Shown here one piece after another: positions 14,856 to 22,584 of a DNA stretch of 47,290 nt. The translations under genes were made by a program, and so were the position numbers. Source of the stretch: Candidatus Gaiellasilicea maunaloa. GTDB taxonomy: Bacteria; Actinomycetota; Thermoleophilia; Gaiellales; Gaiellaceae. The notes under the pieces are model-generated. The model was not told the DNA's origin and searched no databases. It was given only the letters and a program-made list of their open reading frames with translations. Positions within the stretch are counted from its first letter, which is position 1. Each line of letters begins with the position of its first letter. The stretch is from assembly GCA_024330215.1 (NCBI GenBank), contig JANDLU010000020.1:1-47290 (forward strand), in the 5' to 3' direction.

Positions 14856-15320
14856 GTGCTCGCCGACTTCGAAGCGATCGATCGCCGTCTGGATGGTCCT
14901 GCGACCCACCGCTTCCGGGCGAGGTTTCGCCTGTACGGTCGCGAGCGGGCGCGTGCTGCTGCGCGGTCGAGACGCGATCCGGGAGCACGCGGGCACGTTG
15001 ATCGCGCAGCGCGTGGCGCCGGCCGCACCGCGCAAGGACGGCAAGCAAACCCCTTACCGCGGGCACCCCGTGTTCGTGGCGCAACACGCCACCGCCACCT
15101 GCTGCCGCACGGTGCTCGATACCGTCCTCGAGGGCAACGTCGCGATCGGCGCCGGCGACGACGGCATCGACGTCGACAGTGCCTCGACGACGCTGACCCG
15201 CAACGTCGCGCTCCACAACGGCGACCTCGGATCGAAGCTGTCGCGGGCGTGCTCGACGGCGACGGGAACCGCGCCGCGGCCAATGGAAATCCAGCCCAAT
15301 GCACGAACGTGGCTTGTTGA
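14856..15320 (+). pseudogene. Chimeric remnant: DUF4186 N-terminal part joined to a beta-helix C-terminus, two frameshifts
   Basis: Frame 1 from GTG 14856 reads VLADFEAIDRRL and RFRARFRLYGRERA, resembling the N-terminus of DUF4186. The next segment continues in another frame: RDAIREHAGTLIAQRVAPA, KDGKQTPYRGHPVFVAQHA and TATCCR, the DUF4186 core. At about 15112 it switches without a stop to TVLDTVLEGNVAIGAGDDG, DVDSASTTLTRNVALHNGDL, a right-handed beta-helix repeat. At about 15231 one missing base shifts the frame back, giving VLDGDGNRAAANGNPAQC and the stop at 15320. Two shifts and an internal fusion of unrelated families mean the product is almost certainly not functional. Confidence 0.75.
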
Positions 15321-15385
15321 CGGGCAGGAGGCCGGGATCCGCGCCGAGATCTGTCCTCATCACATCCAGCTTCCTGGGAGGAACG

Positions 15386-15701
15386 ATGCTCGAGCGCAGG
15401 CAAGCGACCGGCCGGCCGAGAGCCGTGGTCGCGGCCGTCATCTTGGCGGCCGTGATCGCGGGCGCCACGGCCGTCGTCGCCGACGCGGCGGCGCCCGGGA
15501 AGTCTGAAGCAGCTCACCCGCTACCCGTCTTCGAAGGTCGTCTTCGCCGGCTCGTTCTCGCCGGATGCGAAGCGGATCACCTTCTCCAGGTTCACGTCGT
15601 ACTACCCGGGCGTCTTCGTGATGCGGGCGAACGGAACCGGAATGCGCCAGGTCAGCAACAGCCGGTACGACGTCGGGGCTGACTGGGGGAGAGGCCGGTG
15701 A
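15386..15701 (+). pseudogene. Internally deleted PD40/TolB-like beta-propeller gene
   Basis: ATG 15386 has GGGAGG four bases upstream and begins a signal peptide: a basic start MLERRQATGRPR, hydrophobic AVVAAVILAAVIAGATAVV, then ADAAAPGK. At about 15500 the sensible frame changes to one reading LKQLTRYPSSKVVFAGSFS, PDAKRITFSRFTSYYPGVFV and MRANGTGMRQVSNSRYDVGA, ending at TGA 15699-15701. The second part is the last blade of a TolB-like/PD40 propeller. Such proteins are several hundred residues, so most blades are missing and the junction is out of frame. It is preserved with intact start and stop ends but a lost middle. Confidence 0.7.
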
Positions 15702-15728
15702 GGATCGACTCCGCGCTGGAGAGGACGA

Positions 15729-16169
15729 TCAGCGGCGCGTGAAGACGTAGTCGTTCGCCTTCGCCTGCATGTGGCAGCCGGCGCAGCCGGACTCGGGGAA
15801 GGGAACCTTCGTGAACCGCGCCGTCCGCGAGGTGCGCGTGAACTCCTCCCAGCGCCAGCCGCCGTTCGCGCTGCCCCGGATCTTCCGCATGGTCGCGACG
15901 AGCGAGAGCCACTGCTGGCCGGGCGGAGTTGCCGTCTTGACGACGATCGCGCCGATTGGATACTTCGCGCCGGTCTTCCGCTTGCTCGCGTAGACCTGCT
16001 TCGTCCCCTGATGGGCGGGCGAGCCGCCGCGGATCGGCTTCGCGTTCAGCTTCGGCCACTTCGCGTAGCCGTCGACGTAGGCGGGGATCCCGTTCGCGTC
16101 CGTCCGGGCACCAGCGGATCCCGCGATGGTGAGCGCGAGGAGTGCGCCGAGAATCGCCGCCGCCTTCAT
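15729..16169 (-). CDS. Cytochrome P460-family protein
   Basis: This 146-residue secreted protein has a signal peptide MKAAAILGALLALTIAGSAG ending near residue 21. The mature domain includes YVDGYAKWPKLNAKP, then HQGTKQVYASKRKTGAKYPIG and a heme-c attachment motif CAGCH at residues 129-133 close to the C-terminus. This is the layout of the cytochrome P460 / cytochrome c' beta family (PF16694), periplasmic mono-heme proteins involved in hydroxylamine or NO oxidation, or of unknown role. It starts 27 bp after the stop of fhs on the same strand and may be read through from the sarcosine oxidase operon, although a functional link is not obvious. Confidence 0.82.
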   Translation of the reverse strand: MKAAAILGALLALTIAGSAGARTDANGIPAYVDGYAKWPKLNAKPIRGGSPAHQGTKQVYASKRKTGAKYPIGAIVVKTATPPGQQWLSLVATMRKIRGSANGGWRWEEFTRTSRTARFTKVPFPESGCAGCHMQAKANDYVFTRR

Positions 16170-16196
16170 CTCGAGGATCCTAGGCCGATCGCGGGC

Positions 16197-17867
16197 TCAG
16201 AACAAGCCGACTGTTCGGCCGTCCTCGTCGATGTCGACGGTGAAGGCAGCCGGGCGCTCGGCGAGGCCGGGCATCGTCTGCATGTCGCCGCAGAGGGCGA
16301 CGAGCCAGCCCGCCCCCGTGTAGGCGCGAATGTCCCGGACGCTGACGGTGAAGCCCTCCGGGGCGTTCGCGAGGCTCGCGTCGTGCGAGAGCGAGAGGTG
16401 CGTCTTCGCCATGCAGATCGGGAGCCGGTCGAGCCCCGCCGCCGTGAAGGCCTCGATCTTCTCCCTTGCCGTCTTCAGCAGGAAGATGTCGTCGGCGCCG
16501 TAGACGCGGGTCGCGATCGCGCGGATCTTCTTCTCGATCGGCGCGTCGATCGGGTAGGTGTGGTCGAAGGACGGCGCCTCGCGCGTTGCATCCACCACGG
16601 CCTCGGCGAGCGCCGCAGCGCCCGCTCCGCCCCGCTCGAAGCCTTCGTTCAGCTCGGCCGCGTGCGCGCCGTAGTCGAGCGCGAGCCGGCGGACGAGCTC
16701 GACCTCCTCGTCCGTGTCGCCGGGGAAGCGGTTGACCGCGACGACCGCCTTGAGCCCGAAGCCGTGGACGATCTCGAGGTGGCGCCGTAGATTCGCGGAG
16801 CCGCGCTCGATCGCCGCGAGCCCACCTCCGGGCTCGTCTCCGTGGTGCTCGAGCGCCCGCACGGTCGCAACGAGGACAACCGCGCTCGGCGAGAGCCCGC
16901 CCGCGCGGCAGACGATGTTCAGGAACTTCTCCATTCCCATGTCCGAGCCGAAGCCGCTCTCGGTGACGACGTAGTCGCCGAGCTTGAGCGCGACGAGGTC
17001 CGCGACGAGCGAGTTGTTGCCGTGCGCGATGTTCGCGAACGGGCCGCAGTGGACGAGCGCCGGCTGGCCCTCGAGCGTCTGGACGAGGTTGGGCTTCAGC
17101 GCGTCCTTCAGCAGCACCGTCATCGCGCCGGCGGCGTTCAGGGCCTCGGCCGTGATCGGCGCGGCGTTGAAGGAGTGGCCGACTGTGATCGCGCCGAGCC
17201 GCCTGCGGAGGTCGAAGAGGTCGCGCGCGACGGCGACGATCGCCATCACCTCGGACGCCGCGGTGATGTCGAAGCCGGTCTCGCGCACGTAGCCATTCGT
17301 GCGGCCGCCAAGCCCGACCACGATCTGCCGGAGCGCGCGGTCGTTCATGTCCACGCAGCGCCGCCAACTGATCGAGAGCGGATCGATCCCGAGCGCGTTT
17401 CCGTGGAGGAGGTGCGACTCGAGGAGCGCCGCGAGCAGGTTGTTCGCGGCGCCGATCGCGTGGAGGTCGCCCGTGAAGTGGAGATTGAGATCCTCCATCG
17501 GGACGACCTGCGTGTAGCCGCCGCCCGCCGCGCCTCCCTTGATCCCGAACACGGGTCCGACCGACGCCTCGCGGAGGCAGAGCACCGGGCGCTTGCCAAT
17601 CGCGCCCAGTCCCTGGGTGAGCGAGACCGAGGTCGTCGTCTTGCCCTCGCCGGCCTTCGTCGGGGTGATCGCGGTGACGCAGATCAGCTTTCCGTCGGGC
17701 GTGTCGGCAAGCCGTTCGAGCACGGAAAGGTCGACCTTCGCCTTGTGCCGGCCGTACTGCTCGACCTCCTCGGCGAGGAGACCCGCCTCCTTGGCCAGCT
17801 GCACGATCGGGCGGAGCTGCGCGGCCTGCGCGATCTCGAGGCTGGAGGGCATCTCGGTCTTTGTCAT
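16197..17867 (-). CDS. fhs: Formate-tetrahydrofolate ligase
   Basis: This 556-residue enzyme ligates formate to tetrahydrofolate with ATP, or runs in reverse. The P-loop-like ATP motif TPTKAGEGKTTTS is at residues 69-80, followed by CLREASVGPVFGIKGGAAGG, GDLHAIGAANNLLAA, GRTNGYVRETGFDITAASE, VHCGPFANIAHGNNS and VVTESGFGSDMGMEKF, all diagnostic of FTHFS. Length is normal. ATG 17867 overlaps the soxB stop by one base (TGATG), so it is the last gene of the sarcosine oxidase operon. This fits disposal of the methylene/formyl-tetrahydrofolate formed during sarcosine demethylation. Confidence 0.97.
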   Translation of the reverse strand: MTKTEMPSSLEIAQAAQLRPIVQLAKEAGLLAEEVEQYGRHKAKVDLSVLERLADTPDGKLICVTAITPTKAGEGKTTTSVSLTQGLGAIGKRPVLCLREASVGPVFGIKGGAAGGGYTQVVPMEDLNLHFTGDLHAIGAANNLLAALLESHLLHGNALGIDPLSISWRRCVDMNDRALRQIVVGLGGRTNGYVRETGFDITAASEVMAIVAVARDLFDLRRRLGAITVGHSFNAAPITAEALNAAGAMTVLLKDALKPNLVQTLEGQPALVHCGPFANIAHGNNSLVADLVALKLGDYVVTESGFGSDMGMEKFLNIVCRAGGLSPSAVVLVATVRALEHHGDEPGGGLAAIERGSANLRRHLEIVHGFGLKAVVAVNRFPGDTDEEVELVRRLALDYGAHAAELNEGFERGGAGAAALAEAVVDATREAPSFDHTYPIDAPIEKKIRAIATRVYGADDIFLLKTAREKIEAFTAAGLDRLPICMAKTHLSLSHDASLANAPEGFTVSVRDIRAYTGAGWLVALCGDMQTMPGLAERPAAFTVDIDEDGRTVGLF

Positions 17868-19081
17868 CAGTGCGAGACGGCCGCCGCCGCCAGCTCGGAG
17901 ACGAGCGTATCGGTGGAGAAGCGCTCGAGCGCGAACGGTGCGATCAGCGCCGGAGTCCGCTTCGTCGCGACGAGCTCGGCGAGCGTCGTGCCGACGATCG
18001 GCGCGGCCTTGAAGCCGTAGGTGCCCCATCCGGCGGAGACGAGGAAGCCTGCGACCTCGGTGACGCCGAGAATCGGGCTGAAGTCGGGACTGATGTCGCA
18101 GAGCCCTGTCCATTGCCGCAGCACGCGCGCGCTCTCGAGCTGCGGGAAGAGCTCGAGCACGTGCCGCGCCGAGTACTCGAGGAAGGGGAACGTGCTCGTG
18201 CCTCGGTAGGTCGTGTACGGCTCGATCTCGGCGCCGATCAGGATCTCGCCGCGGTCGGTCTGCGAGACGTAGACGTGCATCTGCGACGAGACGATGATCA
18301 CGTCGAGGAACGGCTTCAGCGGCTCGGTCACGAAGGCTTGGAGGATATGCGTGGTGATCGGCAGCGGCACGCCCGCGAGATCGGCGACGAGCGTCGACCA
18401 GCCGGCCGTGGCGCTGACGACGGCGTCGCAGGCGATCTCGCCGCGGTTCGTCCGAACGCCGGTGACGCGCCCGTTCGCGCGCTCGATCCCCGTCACCTCC
18501 GTGTAGGGATGGATCTCGACCCCGCGCCGGTCGGCGCTGCGCGCGAGTCCCCAGACGACGGCGTCGTGCCGGATGATCCCGCCGGGCGGGTGGTAGAGCG
18601 CGCCCAACACCGGCCAGGTCACCTCGGTCGAGAGGTCGAGCTCCGGGCAGAGCTTCGCGATCTCGTCCAGCCCGACGAGGCGGCTCTCGATCCCGAGCAG
18701 CTGGTTGACCTCGGCGCGTTCGGTGGCCGTGATCAGCGCGCGGTCGGAGTGAGCGAGGGTCAGGTGGCCGAGCTGTGAGAAGAGGAGGTTGAAGTCGAGC
18801 TCGCGCGAGAGCCCCTTGTAGAGCTCGACGCTCTGCTGGTAGAACGCCGCGCCCTCGGGTGTCCGGTAGTTCGAGCGGATGATCGTCGTGTTGCGGCCGG
18901 CGGCGCCCGAGCCGATGTAGCTCTTCTCGAGCACGGCGACGTCCGTGATCCCGTGGTTTCTCGCCAGGTAGTACGCAGTCGCGAGGCCGTGCGCGCCGCC
19001 GCCGACGACGACGACGTCGTAGCGCCGCTTCAGCTCGCCGCGGGGCCGCCACATCCGTCTCGTGCGGAAGATGTCCTTCAT
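17867..19081 (-). CDS. soxB: Sarcosine oxidase, beta subunit
   Basis: This 404-residue subunit carries noncovalent FAD and covalent FMN in the heterotetramer. It begins MKDIFRTRRMWRPRGELKRR, then has YDVVVVGGGAHGLATAYYLA with the dinucleotide motif at residues 22-36, followed by YIGSGAAGRNTTIIRSNYRT, a stretch typical of SoxB. The C-terminus has QWTGLCDISPDFSPILG and GWGTYGFKAAPIVG. ATG 19081 overlaps the soxG TGA (ATGA). In most genomes soxB is the first gene (B-D-A-G); here it is fourth, followed by fhs. Confidence 0.95.
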   Translation of the reverse strand: MKDIFRTRRMWRPRGELKRRYDVVVVGGGAHGLATAYYLARNHGITDVAVLEKSYIGSGAAGRNTTIIRSNYRTPEGAAFYQQSVELYKGLSRELDFNLLFSQLGHLTLAHSDRALITATERAEVNQLLGIESRLVGLDEIAKLCPELDLSTEVTWPVLGALYHPPGGIIRHDAVVWGLARSADRRGVEIHPYTEVTGIERANGRVTGVRTNRGEIACDAVVSATAGWSTLVADLAGVPLPITTHILQAFVTEPLKPFLDVIIVSSQMHVYVSQTDRGEILIGAEIEPYTTYRGTSTFPFLEYSARHVLELFPQLESARVLRQWTGLCDISPDFSPILGVTEVAGFLVSAGWGTYGFKAAPIVGTTLAELVATKRTPALIAPFALERFSTDTLVSELAAAAVSH

Positions 19082-19566
19082 CGGAGTCCGGCCATCGCGT
19101 CGAGCACGACCGCGGCGACGTGGTCGCCGTACTCCTGCGCGAAGAAGAGGCGGAACTCGTCCTCATCCCGGAGGACGGTGCACTGGATGCCGGCGACCGC
19201 GCCCATGGCGGGGAGTCCGTCGAGATCGAGATCGGTCAGCCGGCGCATGAGCCGCTCTCCGCTGAGCGCGAGGCCGGCGAGGGCGGCCGAGACGTCGACC
19301 GCGCCGAGCTGGGCGGCGAGCGCCGGCGCGGCCTCGGCCTCGCAGAGGACGAGCGTTCGATTGGGCGCGATCCGAACGACCTCGGGCGCGCCCGCCTCGA
19401 GCGCGGCGTCGAGCTCGCGGCGAACCTCGAGTTTCCCGAGCGTCGAGAGGTCGCGGAGCGCATCGCCCGCCCCCGCGAGGGCGTGCTCGAGCGGGGACCG
19501 GTACCGGGGCGAGACGCCGTCGACGGCGCTCGCGAGGGACGGGCTGAGAAAAGCCAGATCGCTCAC
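19078..19566 (-). CDS. soxG: Sarcosine oxidase, gamma subunit
   Basis: This 162-residue protein starts VSDLAFLSPSLASAVDGVS and contains VRRELDAALEAGAPEVVRI, GAVDVSAALAGLALSGERLM and AGIQCTVLRDEDEFRLFFAQ, then YGDHVAAVVLDAM. These blocks agree with SoxG, a small structural subunit related to the aminomethyltransferase C-terminal fold. GTG 19566 is chosen because it overlaps the soxA stop (GTGA) and gives the family length; the frame upstream is antisense-like and lies within soxA. Its own stop overlaps the soxB ATG. Confidence rests on context as well as on sequence. Confidence 0.85.
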   Translation of the reverse strand: MSDLAFLSPSLASAVDGVSPRYRSPLEHALAGAGDALRDLSTLGKLEVRRELDAALEAGAPEVVRIAPNRTLVLCEAEAAPALAAQLGAVDVSAALAGLALSGERLMRRLTDLDLDGLPAMGAVAGIQCTVLRDEDEFRLFFAQEYGDHVAAVVLDAMAGLR

Positions 19567-22154
19567 GAGCGCAGTCTCGTTCCCTCGGGATCGAAGAACG
19601 GCCGCGCACGAACGACGGCCGGCTGCAGGCTCCCATTCAGCCGAATCTCCAGTCGCGATCCCTCCTCGGCGAGCGCCGGCGGCACCCAGGCGAGCCCGAT
19701 CGAGCGTTGCAGCTCGTCGCTCCAGCGGGCGCTCGTCACCCGACCCGCGGGCCGGCCGGCCACGACGACCTGCGAACCCTCGGCCGGCACAGCGGCGCCG
19801 TCCAGCTCGAAGCCGACGAGCCGCTCGCGCGGGCCCCGCTCCTGGAGGTGCTCGAGCGCCCACTTGCCGACGAAGTCCTCCTTGTCGAGCTTGACGATCC
19901 AGGGCATCCCGGCGTCGATCGCGTTCGACTCCGAGTCGGTGTCCTGGCCGACGATGATGTGCTGCTTCTCGAGTCTGAGGATCCGTTGCGCCTCGAGGCC
20001 GAACGGCCGCACGCCGAGGTCCGCTCCCCGCTCGAGCAACGTGTCCCAGAGATGCTCGGCGAGCGGGCTCGGGCAGTGGATCTCGTAGCCGAGCTCACCC
20101 ACGAAGCCGATCCGCAGGAGGAGGCACGGAGTGCCCGCAACCGGAGCCTCCTTCAGGTCGAGGTACCTGAAGCCGTCCGGCGAGACGTCGAGCTCGGTCA
20201 GCCGGCCAAGCAGCTCGCGCGCGTTCGGGCCGGCGACGTTCACCGCAGCGAGCGCGCCCGTCACGTCGACGATCTCGACGTCCATCCTCCAGACCGCGTT
20301 CCACCACTCGAACCATTCGAGCACCGCCTCCGCGCCCGTCGAGGTCGTCGTCACGTAGAGCTGCTGCTCGGAGAGCCGGCCGATCGTGCCGTCGTCCATG
20401 ATCCGGCCCGCGTCGGTGCCGAGGACTCCGTAGCGGATCCGGCCCGGCTTCAGGTCCACGAATCGGTTCGGGTAGAGGCGCTCGAGGAACGCGACGGCGT
20501 CCGGCCCGCTCACGACCAGCTTCCCGAGCGTGGAGACGTCGATCACGCCGACGGCACGGTGCACCGCGCGTGTCTCCTCGGCGGGATCGCCGTAGGAGTG
20601 GACGCGGCGCCAGGCGCCCGCCCACATCATCCGGGCGCCGAGCTCTTCGTGGCGGCGATGGAGCGACGTGTGCTTGACGGGCTCGTGGCCGCGCCCGGCG
20701 AGAAGGCCGAGCGTCACCGGCGACCAGGGCGGGCGAGCCGTCGTCGTCCCGATCGCGGCCTCGTCGCTGCCCGTTTCCCGCGCATAGAGGCGAACCGAGG
20801 CCAGGTGGCAGAGCCGGCCTTGGCACGGCCCCATCGTCACCGTCGTGTAGCGCTTCGCGAGCTCGAGCGAGTCGAAGCCCTCCGCGATCGCGCGCCGGAC
20901 GTCCTTCGTCGTCACGTCCTCGCAGAGGCAGACGAAACGCCTCTTTCCGGCTGAAGCCGGAAAGAGGTTAGGAACGGCATGGCTTGTGCCCGCCACCGAG
21001 CCGGCGGCCTCGACGTTCGCCGGGAGGTCGCGCGGGACGAAGATCCCCGTTGCCGCGTCGTACTCGATCCTCGCGCCCGCCTGCGCGAGCAGGGAGTAGG
21101 CGGGCTGGCGGCCGGAGGACATGACGAGTAGGTCGCAGGCGACGGTCTCCCCGTCGACCCGAACCGAGGCAAGCCGACCCTTCCGGCCTCTCGCGACGAT
21201 CTCCTTCGGGGGCCGCTCGTTCAGGTCGAAGACACGGGCGACCTCGGTTCCCGCAGCACGGAGATCGTCGACGATCGGTTCGACAGCGGGCGCGATCACG
21301 ACGGCGCGCTCGCCAGGCCTCAAAGCCCACTCTCTAACCAAACGGCGAATGCCGTTTGGCAGCATCACGCCGACGAGGTCGTTCCCTGGAAAGACGAGCG
21401 GTTGGTCGAGCGAGCCGGTAGCGACGACGATCCGCTCAGCCCGGAAGCGGAGCAGGACGTTGCCGGCGTCGACGGGAACGAGGCCGCCCTCGTAGATCCC
21501 GATCGCCCGTGCCGGCGCGACCACCTCGATTCCGAGCTCGTCCAGCCCGCCGAGCTCGAGGGAGAGGCCCTCGTCGACGAGCACGACCTGCTCGCCGGCC
21601 GCGGCGGCCGCACGCGCCGCAGTCACCCCGCCCTCGCTGCCGCCGATCACGAGCACCTGCGTCCGGCGGTGCTCGGTATCGAACCGCCGCGTCCGCCGCC
21701 CGTGCCGGTCGACCCGCCCGAGCCCGGCGAGGTTCCGCAGCACCTTCTCGTAGTACGGCCAGGCCCAGCGTGGCCGGATCATCGTCCGGTAGTAGAAGCC
21801 GACGGGGGTGAACGGGCCTCCGATCTTCCCGATCACCGCGAGCGCGTCCCGGTCGAGCGAGCCGAGCACGTTCTGGGCGCGCACGACGGCTCCGGCGCGG
21901 GCCGGCTCGATGCAGGCGCGAATGCCCGGCGCGCCGTCGACCTGCATCAGGCAGTTCGGGCACGAGCCGGTGCAGCAAAGGAGGCCGCGCGGGCGGTGGT
22001 ACTTGAAGCTGCGCGAGAAGACCCGGCGGCCTCCCGCATAGAGCGCGGAGGCGATCGTGTCGCCCTCGAACGCCTCGACGGTCGCGCCTTCGAACGTGAA
22101 GGTGAGCGGACGGGTGCGATCGAGCCGCTCGCCCGGTTGCGCCGGCAGCCGCAT
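19563..22154 (-). CDS. soxA: Sarcosine oxidase, alpha subunit
   Basis: This 863-residue multidomain subunit begins with a 2Fe-2S ferredoxin-like domain with Cys60, Cys61, Cys65, Cys68 and Cys81 (GLLCCTGSCPNCLMQVDG). It continues with an NAD-binding oxidoreductase domain (VLVIGGSEGGVTAARAAAAA), a second Cys-rich segment FVCLCEDVTTKDV / GPCQGRLCH near residues 405-440, and a C-terminal GcvT-like folate-binding domain from about residue 500. It is shorter than usual (about 940-1000), mostly in the middle NAD domain. Two perfect palindromes sit in its coding sequence (20940-20967 and 21338-21359). ATG 22154 overlaps the soxD stop. It oxidises sarcosine to glycine, passing the methyl group to tetrahydrofolate. 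Confidence 0.93.
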   Translation of the reverse strand: MRLPAQPGERLDRTRPLTFTFEGATVEAFEGDTIASALYAGGRRVFSRSFKYHRPRGLLCCTGSCPNCLMQVDGAPGIRACIEPARAGAVVRAQNVLGSLDRDALAVIGKIGGPFTPVGFYYRTMIRPRWAWPYYEKVLRNLAGLGRVDRHGRRTRRFDTEHRRTQVLVIGGSEGGVTAARAAAAAGEQVVLVDEGLSLELGGLDELGIEVVAPARAIGIYEGGLVPVDAGNVLLRFRAERIVVATGSLDQPLVFPGNDLVGVMLPNGIRRLVREWALRPGERAVVIAPAVEPIVDDLRAAGTEVARVFDLNERPPKEIVARGRKGRLASVRVDGETVACDLLVMSSGRQPAYSLLAQAGARIEYDAATGIFVPRDLPANVEAAGSVAGTSHAVPNLFPASAGKRRFVCLCEDVTTKDVRRAIAEGFDSLELAKRYTTVTMGPCQGRLCHLASVRLYARETGSDEAAIGTTTARPPWSPVTLGLLAGRGHEPVKHTSLHRRHEELGARMMWAGAWRRVHSYGDPAEETRAVHRAVGVIDVSTLGKLVVSGPDAVAFLERLYPNRFVDLKPGRIRYGVLGTDAGRIMDDGTIGRLSEQQLYVTTTSTGAEAVLEWFEWWNAVWRMDVEIVDVTGALAAVNVAGPNARELLGRLTELDVSPDGFRYLDLKEAPVAGTPCLLLRIGFVGELGYEIHCPSPLAEHLWDTLLERGADLGVRPFGLEAQRILRLEKQHIIVGQDTDSESNAIDAGMPWIVKLDKEDFVGKWALEHLQERGPRERLVGFELDGAAVPAEGSQVVVAGRPAGRVTSARWSDELQRSIGLAWVPPALAEEGSRLEIRLNGSLQPAVVRARPFFDPEGTRLRS
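20940..20967. repeat. Perfect 28-bp palindrome inside soxA
   Basis: CCTCTTTCCGGCT (20940-20952) and its exact complement (20955-20967) flank two bases. In the soxA frame it encodes about nine residues (NLFPASAGKR region) just before the conserved CLCEDVT motif. A 13-bp perfect arm is longer than codon constraint would produce by chance and suggests an inserted palindromic unit or a structured mRNA site. Confidence 0.6.
21338..21359. repeat. 22-bp palindrome inside soxA
   Basis: CCAAACGGC (21338-21346) and GCCGTTTGG (21351-21359) are perfect arms around GAAT. It encodes the LPNGIRRL part of the NAD domain. It lies 398 bp from the other palindrome in soxA and has an unrelated arm sequence. Confidence 0.5.
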
Positions 22155-22480
22155 CAGACGGCCGGCTCGGGTGGGATCGCGGCGTCCGCGGGCTCGACCG
22201 GACCGTCGGCGAGGGGAGCTTGTGTTTCAGAAACACAAGCGTCCGTCCGTAGCACCTCGTTCGTCCTTGTATCGCGCTCGGCCTGGAACCAGAGCTCGCA
22301 GCCGAGCCGGTGGAACCACCACTCGCGCTGGACGCCGGCGACATTCGCCCGGAAGTACAGATAGGAGCCGAGCTCGCGGACGTCGGGCCGCTCCTGCGGG
22401 CGGGCGGCCAACTCGCCGCCGTAGGCGAACTCGTTCACGTCGCGCGGGCCGCAGCTAGGACAGGACAGGCGAAAGGACAT
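22154..22480 (-). CDS. soxD: Sarcosine oxidase, delta subunit
   Basis: This 108-residue zinc-binding subunit starts MSFRLSCPSCGPRDVNEFAY. Cys7 and Cys10 plus His57 and Cys61 (WWFHRLGCELWF) form the expected zinc site; then AERDTRTNEVL closes the conserved SoxD core at residue 77. The remaining 31 residues are a low-complexity tail. The tail's first residues (81-87) are encoded by copy 3 of the CTTGTGTT palindrome, so the tail may be an acquired extension. It is the first gene of a D-A-G-B-fhs operon, each junction overlapping. Its start is 84 bp from the divergent hyuA promoter region, which carries a candidate GntR operator. Confidence 0.92.
   Translation of the reverse strand: MSFRLSCPSCGPRDVNEFAYGGELAARPQERPDVRELGSYLYFRANVAGVQREWWFHRLGCELWFQAERDTRTNEVLRTDACVSETQAPLADGPVEPADAAIPPEPAV
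22219..22239. promoter_or_regulatory. Palindrome CTTGTGTT-N5-AACACAAG, copy 3 (inside soxD)
   Basis: The arms are identical to copy 1 and the spacer is TCAGA, so the perfect arms extend to nine bases. It lies in the 3' end of soxD, 65-85 bp upstream of the soxA start in transcription direction. It could regulate the distal part of the operon, act as an mRNA hairpin, or be a mobile palindrome that landed in the coding tail. Confidence 0.5.
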
Positions 22481-22545
22481 GCAACGGCACCGTACAGAGA
22501 CGTGGGCGGCTGCTGCTCTCCCCGTGAAAATCGTTGGTCAGTGAC

Positions 22546-22562
22546 ATATATAGAAGGTATAC
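22546..22562. promoter_or_regulatory. RTATAY-N5-RTATAY site A (hyuA / soxD divergent region)
   Basis: ATATAT-AGAAG-GTATAC. All 12 defined positions fit the consensus RTATAY-N5-RTATAY shared with three other sites in this cluster. The right arm merges into TACAAT (22560-22565), a plausible -10 box for hyuA. It lies between the divergent soxD and hyuA genes and so could control both. Confidence 0.65.
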
Positions 22563-22584
22563 AATGCGTGAGGTGGAGGCGAAG

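Noticed and set aside
22564-22584. ATG 22564 as the hyuA start
   Set aside because: It overlaps the probable -10 box and operator A and lacks a ribosome site, whereas GTG 22585 has GGAGG at five bases. It remains an alternative.
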